Below are positions 27,549 to 35,928 of a stretch of 64,000 nt of DNA, one piece after another (the first letter of the stretch is position 1; the number at the start of each line of letters is the position of its first letter). The notes below the pieces were generated by a model. It was not told the origin of the DNA. It saw nothing but the letters and a program-made list of their open reading frames with translations, and made no database searches. Origin of the DNA: Pseudomonadota bacterium (GTDB lineage: Bacteria; Pseudomonadota; Gammaproteobacteria; Burkholderiales; Casimicrobiaceae); the NCBI GenBank assembly GCA_018241745.1, contig JAFEDG010000002.1, forward strand, positions 1 to 64,000, read 5' to 3'. Both the position numbers and the translations under genes were made by a program.

Positions 27549-29987
27549 ATGCGTCAGGTTCGTCCGCAGTGGTCCTTCTCGTCCGCGCTGTCGCGTGCGG
27601 GTAACCGGCTGCTTGTCGCAGCGTTTCTCGCCGTTCTCGCCGGCATCGGCCTCGCGCCGGGCACCGCAATGGCGCAGACGGGCTTCAGCGCCGGCATCAC
27701 CGCCGACTATTTCGGCGACCCCCCTGTCTACAACGCCGGCGACCGCGCCGGGATGATCGTGCGGCTGTCCGCCGGCAGCGCCGACACGACGGCGATCGGC
27801 TTCACGGTGAACCTGCCATCCGGCATGACGATGTACGAGGCCCCGACGGCGTCGCAATGCGGCGGCACCGTGTCGTCGAATTCGACGTCGTTCACGCTCA
27901 CCGGCGGCAGCGTGCTGCAGGACCAGACCTGCTACGTCTATGCGTACGCGACCGCGTTGCCGGCGTCGACGACGCTGTACTCGGTGCCGCTCGGCGACGT
28001 CAACTACACGCAGTTCGCGCGGCCGCTGATCTATGGCAACGGCGGATCGCAGGCCTACCAGTTCAACGGCGTGCAACCGCCCGCGTTCCAGTACGCCTAC
28101 GACGACACGGGGCACATCGCGTCGTACTTCTATTACTACCCGTACGTCACCGGGACGCAGCCGATCACGCTCACGGCCACCGGCTTGCCGCCGGGCCTCG
28201 CGGTGACGGACAGCCAGACGATCGAGGGCACGCCGACGAAGCTGGGTGTGTACCCGGTACACCTGCACGCCGCGAACGCGTACGGCAGCGCCGACGCCGA
28301 CATCACGATCACGATCCTGCCGCCCATCCTGTCGGCCACGATGTCGTTCACGCCCAGCAGCATCCTGCCGGGCGGGTCGTCGATGCTGAAGATCGTGCTG
28401 ACGTCCACCGATAGCTACCTGTACAACATCGGCTTCCTCGACAACTTGCCGGCGGGCATGACCGCGACGGCTCCGGGCACTTCCACCGCCTGCAACGACG
28501 GCACGCTGACGGTGACGCCGACGTCGGTGGAGCTCGAGGGCGGCTTCCTCAGCTTCGACTCGGAGACGCAGACGTCGGCGAGCTGCGAGATCGACGTCCC
28601 GGTCACGGCGACGGCGGCGACGACGCACACGTTCACGAATTCGACGGGGCAGCTCTACATCACCGGCGAGGGTACCGAATACTTCCCGGGCACGTCGGCG
28701 ACGCTGACCGTCCTCGCCGCGGCGCCCAAGATCACGAGCCCGGTGCCGCCGGGCGGCAAGGTGGCGACGCCCTATTCGCACAAGATCACCGTGACCGGCA
28801 ACGCGCCGATCACGCTTGCGGTGACGGGCCTGCCCCCAGGGCTATCGTTCAACCCAGTGTCGCGGACGATTTCCGGCATGCCGACAACGGCCGGGTCCTA
28901 CCCGGGCACGATTACCGCGTCGAATGGCATCCGGCCCGACGACGTCCAGCGCTACACGATCGTCATCACGACCGCGCCGCTTGTCATCACGACCGACACG
29001 CTGCCGCCGATCACGGGTGGATCGTCGGTCAACACCCCGATCGTCGCCGCCGGCGGCAAGCCTCCGTACACGTTCGTCGTCGTGGGGGGCACGCTGCCCC
29101 CGGGGCTGTCACTCTCGCCGAGCGGCAACTTGTACGGCGTGCCCAGCGCGGCGGGGACGTTCACGTTCACGGTGCAGGCGACGGACGCTGCCGCTACCAC
29201 GGCGGTGCACGCCTACACGGTCGCGATCGACAAGGGCACGCCGACGTTCCTGTTCGACGTCGCGCCCAATCCGGCCGTCAGCGGGCAACCCGTCGTCATC
29301 ACGGCCACGCTCGTCAGCGGCGGCACCACGCCCTCCGGACAGGTACAGGTGTGGCTCGCGCACTCGTGGGAGCGCTGCCCGTTCGTGGCCGGCAGCAATC
29401 CTGTGGCGACGAACACGCAGTCGGCGACGCTGGCCGGTAACGGTACCGTACAGCTCAGCTTCGCCAACCTCGACATCGACAACTACCAGGTCTGCGGCAC
29501 CTACGCGGGCGACACGCGCTACGTGACGGTCAACGCGGGGCCGGTGGACCTGTTCGTGATCAAGGGTGCGCTGCTCGGCACGCCCGCGGTGACGCTGCGC
29601 GCGCCTGCCGTTGCGACGGCTGGCAGCGATGTCACCGCGCTCGTCCAGGTGCAGCCGCCGCCGTCGTCGGCGCAGGCTCCGCGCGGCAACGTCATGTTGC
29701 GGGCCAACGGCACGGTCATCGGCACGGTGGCCGTGGCCGACGGCGTCGCGCAGTTTGCCGTCCGCACGCCGGCAACCGCGGGCGACGTGGTGCTCACCGC
29801 AACTTATCTCGGTGACGGCGCCTATGCACCGACGACGGCGCGCCCGCAGGTGATCCGCGTGCAGCTGGGTCCGGTGGATCCGCAGGCGGTGCCAGTGCCC
29901 GCGCTCGGCACCTGGGCGCTTGCCGCGCTTGCGCTGCTGCTGGGCTTCGTCGCGGCCCGCGGCGCCGCCCACGCGCGGCGCCGCTAG
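27549..29987 (+). CDS. secreted Ig-like repeat protein with IPTL-CTERM-like tail
   Basis: An 812-residue exported protein. The start ATG 27549 follows AGGGGGAAG and gives a long signal peptide ending in GTAMAQ. Putative-Ig (He_PIG) repeats are seen near residues 203-257, 419-470 and 505-560, each with a TGLPPGL or GTLPPGL motif. Two Ig-like (Big_3-type) domains follow (about 563-674 and 681-770). The C-terminus VPALGTWALAALALLLGFVA ending in basic residues has the layout of the IPTL-CTERM sorting signal. It is probably anchored, then processed or released at the cell surface; ligand unknown. The cyclase gene follows after 12 bases. Confidence 0.8.
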   Translation: MRQVRPQWSFSSALSRAGNRLLVAAFLAVLAGIGLAPGTAMAQTGFSAGITADYFGDPPVYNAGDRAGMIVRLSAGSADTTAIGFTVNLPSGMTMYEAPTASQCGGTVSSNSTSFTLTGGSVLQDQTCYVYAYATALPASTTLYSVPLGDVNYTQFARPLIYGNGGSQAYQFNGVQPPAFQYAYDDTGHIASYFYYYPYVTGTQPITLTATGLPPGLAVTDSQTIEGTPTKLGVYPVHLHAANAYGSADADITITILPPILSATMSFTPSSILPGGSSMLKIVLTSTDSYLYNIGFLDNLPAGMTATAPGTSTACNDGTLTVTPTSVELEGGFLSFDSETQTSASCEIDVPVTATAATTHTFTNSTGQLYITGEGTEYFPGTSATLTVLAAAPKITSPVPPGGKVATPYSHKITVTGNAPITLAVTGLPPGLSFNPVSRTISGMPTTAGSYPGTITASNGIRPDDVQRYTIVITTAPLVITTDTLPPITGGSSVNTPIVAAGGKPPYTFVVVGGTLPPGLSLSPSGNLYGVPSAAGTFTFTVQATDAAATTAVHAYTVAIDKGTPTFLFDVAPNPAVSGQPVVITATLVSGGTTPSGQVQVWLAHSWERCPFVAGSNPVATNTQSATLAGNGTVQLSFANLDIDNYQVCGTYAGDTRYVTVNAGPVDLFVIKGALLGTPAVTLRAPAVATAGSDVTALVQVQPPPSSAQAPRGNVMLRANGTVIGTVAVADGVAQFAVRTPATAGDVVLTATYLGDGAYAPTTARPQVIRVQLGPVDPQAVPVPALGTWALAALALLLGFVAARGAAHARRR

Positions 29988-29999
29988 CCCGCGCGCAGC

Positions 30000-32210
30000 T
30001 TGGGACTGCCGTCCAAGCTGCTGCGCCGGCTGGCGCATGCGCCGCGCGCGCTCGTCGGCGGCGCGATCATCGCGCTGTTCGCGGTTCCCGCGCTGGCGCC
30101 GCGGTTCAACCTGCCCTTGGTGCCCAAGCTCGAGGCCATCGCGTATGACGCTCGACTCGCGCTGACGCGGCCGAACACCGGCGATCCCCAGGTCGTGATC
30201 GTCGACGTCGACGAGGCGAGCCTCGCGCGGGAAGGCCGCTGGCCGTGGTCGCGCGACAAGATGGCGCACCTCGTCACCGAGTTGTTCGACCGCTATCACG
30301 TCCGCGCCATAGGCTTCGACGTCGTGTTCGCCGAGCCCGACACGTCGAGCGGCTCGACCGTCGTCGACCAGCTGGCCAAGTCGACGTTCGCCGACGCGCC
30401 GCGCTTTGCCGAGCGCTGGCGCGCACTGCGTCCGCTGCTGGACTACGACCAGCAGTTCGCGCGCGCGCTGACGGGGCGGCTCACGGTGCTCGCGCTCGGC
30501 TTCAACGCCACCGACCAGCGGGTGAACGCGCTGCCGGCGCCCGCGTTCACGACGCGCGACCTGGGCGGCCACGTGATCCCGATCAGCGCCGAGGCCGGGT
30601 ACACGGCGAACCTGCCGCTGCTCGCTGCGGCCGCCACCATGTCGGGGCACTTCGACCCGACGTTCGATGCCGACAACCTCATCCGTCGCGTGCCAATGGT
30701 GAAGCGCTATGGCGACGGTTTCTTCCCGGCGCTGTCGCTGGCGCTTGCGGCCACCGTACTCGAGTCCAAGGCGATCACGCCGCACTTCGACAGCAACGGC
30801 GACCTCGACGGCCTCGACCTGGGCGGGCTGCTGGTGCCGACGGCCGCCGACGGCACCGTGCTGGTGCCCTACCGCGGCCCGGAGCGCACGTTCCATTACG
30901 TATCTGCGGCGTCCGTGCTGGCGGGAGACCCGAGCGTGACGGGCCTCGAAGGCGCGGTGGCCATCTTCGGCACCAGCGCCAAGGGCTTGCAGGACCTGCG
31001 CTCGACGCCGCTCGCGCCGGACTTTCCGGGCGTGGAGATCCACGCCAACCTGCTGTCCGGCATGCTCAACGACGACCTGCGCTCGGTGCCGCGAGGGGCG
31101 CACGAGCTCGATGCGCTGGTCATGGTGGTCGCGGGGCTCGTCGTCGTGTTCGGCATTTCCTGGCGGCGCCCGGTCGTCATGCTGGTGGGCATTGCCGGCG
31201 TGGCGGCGGCCGTCGTCGGGCTGAACCTCTATTTCTGGATCGCGCAGCGCGCCGTCGTGCCGATCGCCGCGACGCTGGTGATGCTCGCCGTGCTGCTCGT
31301 GTACAACCTGCTGACCGGCTTCGTGCGACAGGTGGTCGAGACGCGGCACCTGTCCGACCAGTTCGGCGAGTACGTGCCGCCCGAGCGCGTGGCGGAGATG
31401 CGCGAGAGCGGTCGCGCGTTTTCGCTCGAGGGCGAGGCGCGCGAGCTCACCGTCATGTTCTCGGACGTGCGGCAGTTCACCGCCGTGTCCGAGCGGCTGT
31501 CGCCGCGCGACCTCTCGGCCATGATGAACGCCTACCTGACCGCAATGACGGAAGCGATCCACGGCACGCGCGGGACGATCGACAAATACATCGGCGACGC
31601 GATCATGGCGTTCTGGGGCGCGCCAGTGCCAAGTCGCACGCACGCGCGCGACGCCGTCCACGCGGCGCTGGCGATGCGCGACACGATGCCCAAGCTCGGC
31701 CCCGTGTTCGAGTCGCGCGGCTGGCCCGAGCTGTCGATCGGCATCGGCATCAACACCGGCACGATGAACGTCGGCGACATGGGATCGCGTTTCCGCCGCG
31801 CATACACGGTGCTGGGCGATGCGGTGAACCTCGCGTCGCGCGTCGAGAACCTCACGAAGCTCTATGGCGTCGTCATCATCTGCGGCGAGGCGACGCGCGA
31901 AGCCGCGCCGGATTTCGTCTGGCGCGAGATCGACCGCGTCCGCGTGCAGAACCGCGCGGCGCCGGTGACGATCTGGGAACCGCTTGGCGTGACCATCGCC
32001 CCGAGCCAGCAGGCGCGGCTCGACCGCTGGAACGCGGCGCTCGCGCTCTATCGTGCGCGCCAGTTCGGAGCCGCGGCCGATGCATTCGCGGCGCTGGAAG
32101 GCGAGGACGTGTCGACGACGCTCTACACCGTCTATCGCGAGCGCTGCGAGGGCTTCATGCGTTCACCGCCCCCGGTGGACTGGGACGGGGCGACGTCTAC
32201 GTTCAAATGA
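30000..32210 (+). CDS. CHASE2-domain class III adenylate/guanylate cyclase
   Basis: A 736-residue membrane sensor. An N-terminal membrane segment (about 18-35) leads into an extracytoplasmic CHASE2 domain (VVIVDVDEASLAREGRWPW and FDVVFAEPD). Three membrane segments follow (about 373-442), then a class III cyclase catalytic domain from about residue 483. Both metal aspartates are present (MFSDVRQF and KYIGDAIMAFWG), so it should be active; whether the substrate is ATP or GTP is not settled. The start appears to be TTG 30000; no in-frame ATG precedes the first membrane segment. It follows the Ig-like gene on the same strand. Confidence 0.87.
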   Translation: MGLPSKLLRRLAHAPRALVGGAIIALFAVPALAPRFNLPLVPKLEAIAYDARLALTRPNTGDPQVVIVDVDEASLAREGRWPWSRDKMAHLVTELFDRYHVRAIGFDVVFAEPDTSSGSTVVDQLAKSTFADAPRFAERWRALRPLLDYDQQFARALTGRLTVLALGFNATDQRVNALPAPAFTTRDLGGHVIPISAEAGYTANLPLLAAAATMSGHFDPTFDADNLIRRVPMVKRYGDGFFPALSLALAATVLESKAITPHFDSNGDLDGLDLGGLLVPTAADGTVLVPYRGPERTFHYVSAASVLAGDPSVTGLEGAVAIFGTSAKGLQDLRSTPLAPDFPGVEIHANLLSGMLNDDLRSVPRGAHELDALVMVVAGLVVVFGISWRRPVVMLVGIAGVAAAVVGLNLYFWIAQRAVVPIAATLVMLAVLLVYNLLTGFVRQVVETRHLSDQFGEYVPPERVAEMRESGRAFSLEGEARELTVMFSDVRQFTAVSERLSPRDLSAMMNAYLTAMTEAIHGTRGTIDKYIGDAIMAFWGAPVPSRTHARDAVHAALAMRDTMPKLGPVFESRGWPELSIGIGINTGTMNVGDMGSRFRRAYTVLGDAVNLASRVENLTKLYGVVIICGEATREAAPDFVWREIDRVRVQNRAAPVTIWEPLGVTIAPSQQARLDRWNAALALYRARQFGAAADAFAALEGEDVSTTLYTVYRERCEGFMRSPPPVDWDGATSTFK

Positions 32211-32218
32211 GGGTTGCG

Positions 32219-32321
32219 AGCCATCCGTCGGGGTTGGGCGTGGCGTGCTTCGCACTCCGGTAACAGCCGTTGGCTGTTACCCTTCTGAGGCGCACGCCAC
32301 GCCCAACCCCGACGGATGGCT
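32219..32321 (+). repeat. long palindromic element A (downstream of the cyclase)
   Basis: Two perfectly complementary 30-base arms (32219-32248 and 32292-32321) enclose a core that itself contains a perfect 10-bp hairpin (32259-32268 with 32272-32281, loop GTT). The core reads GCTTCGCACTCCGGTAA on entry and ends GAGGCGC. The element starts 9 bases after the cyclase stop and ends 10 bases before the GNAT stop, so it could also act as a bidirectional terminator. Confidence 0.85.
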
Positions 32322-32331
32322 GGCCGCGCTC

Positions 32332-32871
32332 CTATGGGTCGAGCTGCAAGCTGTAGACCAGGACGCGGTTTTCGTAGCACTGGCCGCCGAATTCGTAGTG
32401 CGTGATGCCGCGGTCGGCATAACCACGCGCCGCGTAGAAGCTGCGCGCCCGGTCGTTGCCGGACCATGCAGTCAGCCACAGCACTCGCGCGCCGTCCTCG
32501 CGGGCCAGAAGCTCCGCAGCTGCAATCAGGCGGCTCCCGATGCGTTGACGCAGGAAAGGCGATTGCACATACAGGCGCCGCAACTCCGTGGCGGGGCGTT
32601 CCGGCACAAGCGTGTGCGCAGCGTCGCGCTCGAGATCGGCGAATGCCACCAGATGGCCCTGACGCTCCGCGAGCAACGCGACGTAGCGCGGTTGTGCGAT
32701 CAATGCCGAGAACGCGCGCAAGGAAAAGGCGTCTTCCGCCTCTCGCGCAAGCGCATCCGTGACGCCTTCTGTCGCGTAGGTTTCGAGGAACACCTGCGTC
32801 GCGACGGCGTGCAGGCGAAGGGCGTCGTCCTGCGTTGCACGCCGGATCGAGAGATCGGAGTCGCGGGTCAT
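32332..32871 (-). CDS. GNAT-family N-acetyltransferase
   Basis: A 179-residue acetyl-CoA-dependent acyltransferase of unknown substrate. The GNAT core is clear: RRLYVQSPFLRQRIGSRLIA is strand beta4 plus the acetyl-CoA pyrophosphate loop (motif A), and GNDRARSFYAARGY is motif B. There is no good ribosome-binding site before the ATG at 32871. The gene is enclosed by palindromes A and B, which are in opposite orientation, and interrupts what would otherwise be convergent cyclase and FecR genes. Confidence 0.88.
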   Translation of the reverse strand: MTRDSDLSIRRATQDDALRLHAVATQVFLETYATEGVTDALAREAEDAFSLRAFSALIAQPRYVALLAERQGHLVAFADLERDAAHTLVPERPATELRRLYVQSPFLRQRIGSRLIAAAELLAREDGARVLWLTAWSGNDRARSFYAARGYADRGITHYEFGGQCYENRVLVYSLQLDP

Positions 32872-32912
32872 CAGAGGAAGGGCAACGCAGTGCCCGGGAT
32901 GTCGTGCGTTGC

Positions 32913-33014
32913 GCCTTGCGGCGGAGTACGGCCCGGCGCGCGCCTCACGAGGGGTAATGGCCTGTGGCCATTACCGGAGTGCGAAGCGCGCCAGGGCGCA
33001 CTCCGCCGCAAGGC
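32913..33014 (-). repeat. long palindromic element B (downstream of the FecR gene)
   Basis: Outer arms pair perfectly over 15 bases (32913-32927 with 33000-33014), continue with three mismatches, then pair again (32935-32941 with 32986-32992). An inner perfect 10-bp hairpin (32953-32962 with 32966-32975, loop TGT) matches the design of element A. On the minus strand the core reads GCTTCGCACTCCGGTAA and ends GAGGCGC, as in A, while the arms are unrelated to those of A. It lies 17 bases after the FecR stop codon. Confidence 0.85.
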
Positions 33015-33031
33015 AGTCCAACCTCACCAAA

Positions 33032-34546
33032 TCACGAACACTTCGGCGACGAGCATCGTCCATAGCCGACCACGCCTTCGATCACGCCCCCGATGCGCGT
33101 GTTGAAGTAATAGTCGAGGCCGACGCCGGTGACGCCGGGCCCGGTCAGGAAGCCGGAGAAATTGCCCGCGATCACCGACTGGCAGTTGGCCCCGGTGCAG
33201 CTCGTCGTGGCGCCGAGGCCGGACGTCGAAAACAGCGGGCCGACGAGCGACGTGCTGCCGCTCATCGTATAAGTCGCGCCCGTGAACCCGACGGTCAGGC
33301 CCGTCAGCGAAAGGTTGGCCGCGCCGAAGTCGATGGTCACGAGGCCGCCCGACAGCAGCGTGCCAGTAGCGCCGGTCCCCGAGTCCGTCGGCCGCGTGCC
33401 GCCGACGGGGCTGAACGATACGACGCCGGCCGACGGGATGTTCGTGGCGGCCTGGCCGTAGATGTAGTGCAGGTTGCCGCCGTTGTTGGTGACGACGATG
33501 CCGTCGGGAAGCGTCTGCGCGATCGTCGAGCCGGGGCCTTCCCACCGTCCCCAGTTGAGCGAGCCCGCGTCCGGGGCCGAGCCCGTATCCGCCAGCGTGG
33601 CGCTGCCGAGCGACGCATTGAGCGTCGGCGACGTGAAGCCGACCATGCCGCCCGCACCGTCGAGCAGGAGCGGCGACGTGCCAGCGGCGGCCGTGCCCAA
33701 TTCCAGCGTGTAGCGGTCGGAGCCGACGACCCAGGCGACGCTGCCGCCGATCGGCGAGCCGAAGTTCAGGTCCTCGGTCGCCTGGTACGTGAACGGCGGG
33801 CTGGGCTGCGCGAACGCGAGCGGGAATGCAGGGACCTTCGAGAACTCGAGGTCGACCGGCGCCGTGGACGCGACCTGCGTCGTCGTGTGCAGCGCGTCGG
33901 CGAGGAACGTGCGCGGACCGAGCAGTCGCTCCGGCGCATGGCCGTCGGGCACGAAGAAATACTCGCGGATGCCGAACACGTCGTTGCCGAACGGGGTATC
34001 GACGCCGACCGCGCCTTCCAGCACCCCGCCATACAGCCCGGGCGGCGCCGGCGGCGAATCGGGCGCCTCGCGACACTGGCCGTCGGCGCATTCCTGCAGC
34101 ACGTAGTGCGTGCCGCGGATGCCGATGGTCGCCTGCGTCGTCAGCACCGAGTAACGGTCGTGATCGACCTTGCCGATCTGGCCGGACACGGTGCGGAACC
34201 CGCCGCGCACGAGCCGGAATACCGCGCGCTCGTTGCCGTCCGGGTGACCGTTGTAGACGAACTGCTCGATGCGGAATTCGGTGTCGGGCTTCAACGCGAC
34301 GAGCGCGTCGTCGGCGAAGCGGATTTGCGCGTGGCTGTTGGCACCGGTGACGACCGCGTCGCCGCTCGCGACGGTGGCCCCGGCCGCGAGCCGGATGCGA
34401 TCCGCGCCGCGCACCGCGGTGACGTCGCCGACCGCGAGCACGACACGCCCGGCCTGGGCCTGCACGGCCGCCGCGCACAGCATCAGCATCGCGGCGACCG
34501 CTGTGCGCATCGCACGCGCATGCCGCAAGGGGAGCAGGGCGTTCAC
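33032..34546 (-). CDS. secreted FecR-domain protein
   Basis: A 504-residue exported protein of unknown function. A signal peptide (ending AAAVQAQA) is followed by a FecR-type beta domain (about residues 33-150: GDVTAVRGADRIRLAAGATV, GANSHAQIRFADDALVALKP, TTQATIGIRGTHYVLQ). The remainder is Gly/Ser/Thr-rich, predicted beta structure. It lacks the N-terminal cytoplasmic part of sigma-regulator FecR proteins, so it is probably a periplasmic or surface protein. GTG 34546 is favoured by an upstream GAGG at 7 bases. It follows the TPR/beta-barrel gene by 15 bases. Confidence 0.8.
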   Translation of the reverse strand: MNALLPLRHARAMRTAVAAMLMLCAAAVQAQAGRVVLAVGDVTAVRGADRIRLAAGATVASGDAVVTGANSHAQIRFADDALVALKPDTEFRIEQFVYNGHPDGNERAVFRLVRGGFRTVSGQIGKVDHDRYSVLTTQATIGIRGTHYVLQECADGQCREAPDSPPAPPGLYGGVLEGAVGVDTPFGNDVFGIREYFFVPDGHAPERLLGPRTFLADALHTTTQVASTAPVDLEFSKVPAFPLAFAQPSPPFTYQATEDLNFGSPIGGSVAWVVGSDRYTLELGTAAAGTSPLLLDGAGGMVGFTSPTLNASLGSATLADTGSAPDAGSLNWGRWEGPGSTIAQTLPDGIVVTNNGGNLHYIYGQAATNIPSAGVVSFSPVGGTRPTDSGTGATGTLLSGGLVTIDFGAANLSLTGLTVGFTGATYTMSGSTSLVGPLFSTSGLGATTSCTGANCQSVIAGNFSGFLTGPGVTGVGLDYYFNTRIGGVIEGVVGYGRCSSPKCS

Positions 34547-34561
34547 GTTGTGGCCTCGCCG

Positions 34562-35878
34562 TCAGTTGAACTCGTAGCGCACCTTCAGCGCGACGACGTT
34601 GCGGGTGTAGTCGTACAGCGCGAGGTTCGAGTCATTGCGCTGGTACTGGTATTCGAGCTTGGCGCTCCAGTGGCGATGGAACAGGTACAGCGCGCCGAGT
34701 GTCGCGTTCAGGTTGTTGTCGCGCCGCGTGACGTCGACGATCGGCAGCGCGCCGTTGAAGTCGCTGCGCAGGTATGCGAGGCCGAAGTTGAACGCCCACA
34801 GCGGGTCCGGCGACACCGTGACGTCGGCGTTGGCGCCGTAGACGTCGCGGCCGAGGTAGTCGAAGCCTTCCGTGTCGCGCTGGCGCCCCACGGATACCGA
34901 CGCATTCAGCACCGGCTGCCACCGGGTCAGCCAGCCGTAACGGCCACCGACGGAAACGGCCCAGAAGTCGGCGTTCTGCGCCTCGTTGGCGCCGCTGTAC
35001 TCGATGCGCGCGATCTGCGGGATGACGCTGATCGTGGCCGTCGGCGACAGCTGGTGGCGCCATTCGAACGCGAGGCCGTTGGTCCAGCGGTACTTGTCAC
35101 TGTCGAGCAGGATCTGGCCATACGCGTACGTCAGCGCGAAGCTTTCCGCGTTGGCGTGATAGCTCGCGCCGAGATTGGCACCCAGCTGCGCGAGGTTGAA
35201 CTCGCTGGCGTCCGTATAGAACGTGCCGGAGCCCGTCGCGCCCCCGTACACCGCCCAGCCCGGCGCAACCGGCTTGTTGTACTGGATGGCGGCCGCGAGG
35301 GCACCGAATGCGCTGCCCTGGTGCACGCCGAAGTCCGCCACCGTCACCGCGCCGAGGACCGGCAACCAGATGTTGGCCTGCGTCACGCCCGCGTTGGCAT
35401 TGCTGTCGTAGCCACCGCCGAACTCGACGAAACCCGTGAGCTTGGCGAGGTACTGCGCCTCGCGCGCGGACAGCGCGTCCAGGTAGCGCTCGATGCCGGC
35501 CATCACGGCCGGCGGCGGATGCGTCGCCGCGACCTGTTCGAACTCGGTGCGGGCGCGCACGTCGTCGCCCGAATAGAAATAGGCGCGCGCGAGTTCCAGG
35601 TGCGCACGCGTGTTCGTCGGGTTGAGCAGCGTGTAGCGCTCCAGCGCGAGCACGCCTTCGCCGGTGTGCCCCGTGTCGACGGCAGCGATGCCGCACCAGA
35701 GGTCGGCGGCGGGAACCTGCGTGCGGTCGATGGCCGCGCACGCCGCCCATGCGGCGGCGGACTGGTTGCTTTCGACAAGTGCTCGCACGTCGTCGACCGG
35801 CGCACCGGACGCCGCGGTGGCGGCGAGCGGTCCGGCGAACGCGATTGCGAGGAAATGCCGGCGGATCGAACGCTGCAT
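34562..35878 (-). CDS. TPR plus outer-membrane beta-barrel protein (DUF560/Slam-like)
   Basis: A 438-residue exported protein. After a signal peptide (MQRSIRRHFLAIAFAGPLAA) come TPR-like helices (about residues 30-130: LALERYTLLNPTNTRAHLEL, YFYSGDDVRARTEFEQV), then about 290 residues of alternating aromatic strands ending NVVALKVRYEFN, a typical outer-membrane C-terminus with a terminal aromatic region. This architecture resembles surface lipoprotein assembly modulators, but that function is only inferred. ATG 35878 is chosen over 35917 because it begins the signal peptide. It lies 50 bases after ccmI and directly before the FecR gene. Confidence 0.78.
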   Translation of the reverse strand: MQRSIRRHFLAIAFAGPLAATAASGAPVDDVRALVESNQSAAAWAACAAIDRTQVPAADLWCGIAAVDTGHTGEGVLALERYTLLNPTNTRAHLELARAYFYSGDDVRARTEFEQVAATHPPPAVMAGIERYLDALSAREAQYLAKLTGFVEFGGGYDSNANAGVTQANIWLPVLGAVTVADFGVHQGSAFGALAAAIQYNKPVAPGWAVYGGATGSGTFYTDASEFNLAQLGANLGASYHANAESFALTYAYGQILLDSDKYRWTNGLAFEWRHQLSPTATISVIPQIARIEYSGANEAQNADFWAVSVGGRYGWLTRWQPVLNASVSVGRQRDTEGFDYLGRDVYGANADVTVSPDPLWAFNFGLAYLRSDFNGALPIVDVTRRDNNLNATLGALYLFHRHWSAKLEYQYQRNDSNLALYDYTRNVVALKVRYEFN

Positions 35879-35928
35879 CGTCGCCCCATGCTCCCTGGTC
35901 ACAGGCGCGGCGATCATAGCATGCGAGT

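Noticed and set aside
29109-31661. 850-codon open frame on the minus strand
   Set aside because: Antisense to the Ig-like and cyclase genes; no recognisable features.
32219-33014. Integron attC sites as explanation of the palindromes
   Set aside because: The elements lack the RYYYAAC/GTTRRRY core sites at their ends, and the neighbouring genes are not in a cassette array with one orientation.
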